Source: Paractinoplanes polyasparticus
GTDB lineage: Bacteria; Actinomycetota; Actinomycetes; Mycobacteriales; Micromonosporaceae
Length of the DNA: 64,000 nt
Assembly (NCBI RefSeq): GCF_019710575.1
Contig: NZ_JAHWFK010000009.1
Span: 1-64,000 of the forward strand
Direction: 5' to 3'
The stretch's first letter is position 1. Each line of letters begins with the position of its first letter. The notes under the pieces were generated by a model. It was not told the DNA's origin, made no database searches, and worked only from the letters and a program-made list of their open reading frames with translations. The translations under genes were made by a program, and so were the position numbers. Shown in pieces: positions 61,206 to 64,000 of the stretch.

Positions 61206-61975
61206 CGCACCGACGTCGCGAACGCCGGGCAGCCGTCGTCGCAGTTCTCGTCGGCCTCGAAGGCGTCGAGCACCCGCTCGTCGGTGGCCACCTGTTCCAC
61301 CTGGGCACCGGTCAGCGCCGGCTTCCCGCGCTGCGCGCCGGCGTCCCGCTCCCCCACCGCCATCACGGCCAGCGCGCGGTTGCCGCCGATCCGCCGGGCG
61401 ACGGTCTGCCGCACCTGACGGTCGGCGTCGCTCACGTCGTCGTAGCGGACGAACTCCAGGCCGCCCGCGTGGTCCGGGCGGGCACAGGCGTCCGGCTCGG
61501 CCGCCACCGGAAAACACCATTTCCGGCGTACGTCGAAAACCGCGACCTGAACCGTGCCGCGCCCCCGCCCCTGCTCGTCGGCGATGCCGTACGCGCGCCA
61601 GCCGTCGCCCCGCCGCTGTGACGCCGGCACGACCTCCAGCCCGCGGCCCATGACCAGAGGCTCCACCACCTCGAGCACCCCGTCGGCGGTCGGCGGCGTG
61701 GGTGCCGGCGCCCCGCTGGGCGCCACCGGCGTGACCGCCACGACGCTCGTGGGGCCGGTCGAGACGGTGGCCGGCGGCGACTCGAGCAGGGTGGCGGTCA
61801 GCAGATAACCGAGCGCGACGATCAGCCCCGCCGTCCCGGCTCCGGCCAGCAGCACGGCCTGAGTGCGGCGCCGGCGCAGCCGAGCGGCCCGGCGGAAGAC
61901 TGCGTCGACCTCGTCGCCGACCTCCGGCTCCCCCTCGAGCACGTGCTCGAGCAGCTGGTTCAGCGGCCCGCTCAT
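61202..61975 (-). CDS. Hypothetical single-pass membrane protein, possible anti-sigma factor
   Basis: A 257-residue protein. Its cytosolic N-terminus (MSGPLNQLLEHVLEGEPEVGDEVDAVFRRAARLRRRR) precedes one membrane segment (TQAVLLAGAGTAGLIVALGYLL, residues about 38-60), then an exported Pro/Thr-rich linker and a soluble domain with several cysteines (KWCFPVAAEPDACARPDHAGG). It is encoded directly after and overlapping (ATGA) a sigma-70-like gene, the arrangement of sigma/anti-sigma pairs. No zinc anti-sigma motif (HxxxCxxC) is seen in the N-terminus, so the function is inferred from order. Confidence 0.6.
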   Translation of the reverse strand: MSGPLNQLLEHVLEGEPEVGDEVDAVFRRAARLRRRRTQAVLLAGAGTAGLIVALGYLLTATLLESPPATVSTGPTSVVAVTPVAPSGAPAPTPPTADGVLEVVEPLVMGRGLEVVPASQRRGDGWRAYGIADEQGRGRGTVQVAVFDVRRKWCFPVAAEPDACARPDHAGGLEFVRYDDVSDADRQVRQTVARRIGGNRALAVMAVGERDAGAQRGKPALTGAQVEQVATDERVLDAFEADENCDDGCPAFATSVR

Positions 61976-62451
61976 CCGGCCATCGCTGCCTCGGACTCGC
62001 CGAGCAGCTTCTCCAGGGCGGCCAGCCCGGCCCGCTCGTAGGCGACCACCTGGTCCTCGTCGAGGTCGAGCATGGCTCCGGTGGCGTCGGCGTCGAAGCC
62101 GTCCCAGTGGCGCAGAACCAGCACGGCCCGGCAGCGCGGGGTGAGCTTGTGCAGGGCGTCCAGCAGCAGGATCGACTCGGCCTCGATCCCGGCCGCGCCG
62201 GGCGACGCGACGAAGACGTGCTCGCGGCGGCGGTTGCGGCGGCGGCAGGCCTCCATCAGGTCGGCGTACGCGTAGATGTCCGGATCGGCGACCACGCCCC
62301 GCCGGCTGTCCGCCACCAGGCGGGCCAGGGTCGCGCGGGTCAGCTCGGTGGCCATCCGCCAGTCGCCGCACATGAGAAAGGCCGAGCGGCGCAGCTGGGG
62401 CAGGCGGCTGGTCACGAACTCGCGCAGGGACGTGTCGTTGTCGCCGGACAT
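61972..62451 (-). CDS. ECF-like sigma factor (SigE-type) fragment-length protein
   Basis: A 159-residue protein resembling region 2 and region 4 of ECF sigma factors: LREFVTSRLPQLRRSAFLMCGDWRMATELTRATLARLVA (region 2), and LLLDALHKLTPRCRAVLVLRHWDGFDADATGAMLDLDEDQVVAYERAGLAALEKLL (region 4). It lacks the usual DDLVQE-type block, so DNA-opening function may be impaired, and the 4-region helix-turn-helix is weak. It lies before and overlaps the membrane gene, the common sigma/anti-sigma order. If real, it would control an envelope stress regulon. Confidence 0.7.
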   Translation of the reverse strand: MSGDNDTSLREFVTSRLPQLRRSAFLMCGDWRMATELTRATLARLVADSRRGVVADPDIYAYADLMEACRRRNRRREHVFVASPGAAGIEAESILLLDALHKLTPRCRAVLVLRHWDGFDADATGAMLDLDEDQVVAYERAGLAALEKLLGESEAAMAG

Positions 62452-62497
62452 AGGCCCTTTATAGGTGCCGGACGGGCCGCTTCGGTGCCGAACCGGA

Positions 62498-63037
62498 TTA
62501 CGCCACCCGGACGGCGGCCTCGACCAGGCGCACGAGATCTTCGAGGTCGGCCTCGAAATCGCCGGGGCCCGCCGCGGGCGGCAGACCGCCGGTGACCTCG
62601 CCGGTCGCGTACCCCAGCAGGAACGCCAGAATCATGCGGGCCAGGCGCGGCACGTGCCCGCCGGGGACGCCGGCGTCGTGCAGGACCCCGCGCAGCGCGG
62701 CGCTGAGCCACGAGGCCGAGGCGCCGGCCGGGCGGTTCAGCAACAGCGGGAAAGCACCCGGGTGACGGCCGGCGAGGGCACGCACGGCCCGCCCCAGCGC
62801 CCGCAGGCGATGCCGCCAGTCCGGTTCGCCGTTGTCGCCGACCTCGTCGCCGAGTTCGAGGTTGAGCAGGTCGACCAGGCCGTCGAGGAGGGCGTCCTTG
62901 CCGCCGACGTACGGGTAGAGCGCCATCGAGGTGAGCCCGACCCGCTCGGCCACCGCCCGCATCGACATGGCGGCCAGCCCCCGCTCGTCGACGAGCGCCA
63001 GCGCCTGGTCGAGGATCAGCCGTCTCTTGTCGTCCAC
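62498..63037 (-). CDS. TetR family transcriptional regulator
   Basis: A 179-residue regulator. VDDKRRLILDQALALVDERGLAAMSMRAVAERVGLTSMALYPYVGGKDALLDGLVDLL (residues about 1-58) is the TetR DNA-binding domain with the Y-P-Y/x-G-K-D-A turn. The C-terminal part (RHRLRALGRAVRALAGRHPGAFPLLL ... RLARMILAFLLGYATGEVTGGL) is the TetR_C_11-type ligand domain. GTG 63037 fits the usual start just before the helix-turn-helix. It follows the sigma-like operon in the same direction but after 46 bases, with a separate promoter likely. Target genes are not obvious. Confidence 0.88.
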   Translation of the reverse strand: MDDKRRLILDQALALVDERGLAAMSMRAVAERVGLTSMALYPYVGGKDALLDGLVDLLNLELGDEVGDNGEPDWRHRLRALGRAVRALAGRHPGAFPLLLNRPAGASASWLSAALRGVLHDAGVPGGHVPRLARMILAFLLGYATGEVTGGLPPAAGPGDFEADLEDLVRLVEAAVRVA

Positions 63038-63125
63038 CGGTTCACCGTTCCGGCTTCGCGGCCCGGGCGCCGGGACGCGCCCGGGAGCGGGCGGACGGCT
63101 CACCCGACCGGGGTACCGGGGTTGC

Positions 63126-63350
63126 TCAGCACCAGCGCCCCGGCGGCCTTCCGCGCCCGGCGGCGCGGCGGCGCGGGCGGACAGCGCCGTGCAGGTGGCC
63201 ACCGGCCCAGCCGTGCAGTTCGGTGCGGCAGCCGACCCGGCTCGGTCCCGGGTCGTCCTGGACCACCGGTTCTTCTGCTGCCGGCACGGCGATCGCCGGA
63301 ACCGGCACCGTCTCGGCTGCCCGCTCGGGATCCATCTCCCGCTCCGTCAT
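63126..63350 (-). CDS. Small hypothetical acidic-then-basic protein
   Basis: A 74-residue protein starting MTEREMDPERAAETVPVPAIAV with a very good GGGGAGG ribosome site 7 bases upstream. The N-terminal half is acidic and the C-terminal half basic (AVRPRRRAAGRGRPPGRWC) with two cysteines. I do not recognise it, and the C-terminus could be the result of a frameshift. It is between TetR and the fasR-like gene, on the minus strand. Confidence 0.45.
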   Translation of the reverse strand: MTEREMDPERAAETVPVPAIAVPAAEEPVVQDDPGPSRVGCRTELHGWAGGHLHGAVRPRRRAAGRGRPPGRWC

Positions 63351-63555
63351 CTCGCCTCCCCTCACACTGTCGCGGTCTTTCATCGGCAGTCCACGGCCCG
63401 CCCTTACCCCGGACGGGCGCCGGTCTGCCGACGCTAGGACGACACCCTGCCAGGTCACCGACCGGAATCGCGGCAGGGGCGCACCGCTACTCCGGACTAA
63501 AACGGCGAATCGGTACGAAACTCACCCCTCCCGCGCTCGTGGCAGGCTAAGGGGC

Positions 63556-64000
63556 GTGTCCGAGACCGTGCCGGCCAAAGGTGCCGCGAAGCCGCCCCCG
63601 GCCGCCACCCTGCGCCGGATCGAGCGGCATGCCGGCGCGCTGGCCACCTCGTCGGTCGCCCGCATGGACGAGACGCTGCCGTGGTTCCGCGCCCTGCCGG
63701 CCGACCAGCGCTCGTGGGTCATGCTCGTGGCCCAGGCCGGCGTCCGGTCGCTGGTCGAGTGGCTGCGTTCGGGCGGAGTGGTCGCCGCCACCACGCAGGA
63801 GATCTCCGACGAGGTCTTCGCCGCCGCCCCGCGCGCCCTGGCCCGCTCGCTCACGCTGACCCAGACCGTGCAGCTCATCAAGGTGACCATCGACGTCGCC
63901 GAGACCGAGGTGGCCGCCCTCGCCGCCCCGGGCGAGGAGGAGCCGCTGCTCCAGGCCATCCTGAAGTTCTCCCGCGAGATCGCGTTCTCGGCGGCCCGGG
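63556..64000 (+). CDS. PucR-type regulator, FasR-like (3' partial)
   Basis: The window ends inside this gene, so only the first 148 residues are seen. VSETVPAKGAAKPPPAATLRRIERHAGALATSSVARMDETLPWFRALPADQRSWVMLVAQAGVRSLVEWLRSGGVV is the typical N-terminus of the actinobacterial PucR-like regulator (SCO2386/FasR, Rv2242 type) that activates the fatty acid synthase operon fabD-fabH-acpP-fabF. GTG 63556 has a GGGGC-type weak ribosome site. In Streptomyces and mycobacteria the same order (aceE ... fasR-like ... fabD) is found, so fabD should lie just right of the window. Confidence 0.9.
   Translation, partial: MSETVPAKGAAKPPPAATLRRIERHAGALATSSVARMDETLPWFRALPADQRSWVMLVAQAGVRSLVEWLRSGGVVAATTQEISDEVFAAAPRALARSLTLTQTVQLIKVTIDVAETEVAALAAPGEEEPLLQAILKFSREIAFSAAR

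Overview
The window is 64 kb of very GC-rich DNA with strong G/C bias at third codon positions, many GTG starts, GTGA/ATGA gene overlaps and a mycothiol-dependent enzyme family. It is a chromosomal piece of an actinobacterium. The order of conserved genes (RNase H/phosphatase - zinc-ribbon - Nif3, then ahpE - DUF3052, then aceE - fasR-like regulator) matches the M. tuberculosis Rv2228c-Rv2242 neighbourhood and its Streptomyces counterpart. A chemoreceptor gene (motile cells) and large secreted proteins fit Micromonosporaceae such as Actinoplanes, but that last step is inference.
Layout. 0-4.1 kb: a kinase fragment, a two-gene CdiI-like immunity operon, GNAT, a NUDIX fusion, a P-loop kinase and a TauE-type permease. 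4.17-4.58 kb: RNase P RNA, followed by a sulfotransferase gene interrupted by one TGA. 6.0-13.3 kb: a carbohydrate-use locus (LacI regulator, FAD oxidoreductase, binding protein and two permeases without their own ATPase) facing a Tat-exported beta-propeller glycosidase, with two operator-like palindromes exactly 70 bp apart. 13.8-18.8 kb: deaminase, MFS, two DJ-1/PfpI genes and VOC. 18.9-22.3 kb: sodium:solute symporter with DUF3311, and a GH18 chitinase. 22.3-26.9 kb: the conserved RNase H - zinc-ribbon - Nif3 operon, then a flavoprotein and an XRE/TPR regulator. 27.3-35.6 kb: mixed accessory genes, including a cupin-type regulator with its operator, a shortened TrxR-like enzyme, an M43 metalloprotease and a small RNA ligase coupled to a membrane protein.
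35.8-41.0 kb is the most mobile part: an orphan membrane protein of lower GC, a PLP decarboxylase between two degenerate direct copies of an IS1380-type element, and an IS481 transposase remnant, all ending at tRNA-Val(UAC). 41.1-44.4 kb: ahpE, DUF3052 and a fused E1 alpha/beta 2-oxoacid dehydrogenase. 44.6-50.8 kb: one 2079-residue secreted protein of 20 fibronectin-III modules, each with a cysteine pair. 51-64 kb: YjbQ, aceE, a chemoreceptor broken by one TAG, ArsR plus DHFR-like pair with a long palindrome, MFS, gltX, a membrane-anchored secreted protein, a sigma/anti-sigma-like pair, TetR, and the start of the fasR-like regulator that normally precedes fabD.
No CRISPR array, rRNA operon or intact prophage was seen. 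The best leads for undescribed biology are the RNA ligase/membrane protein pair, the CdiI-like pair without a toxin, the XRE-TPR/flavoprotein pair, the cysteine-paired FN3 giant and the IS-flanked decarboxylase.
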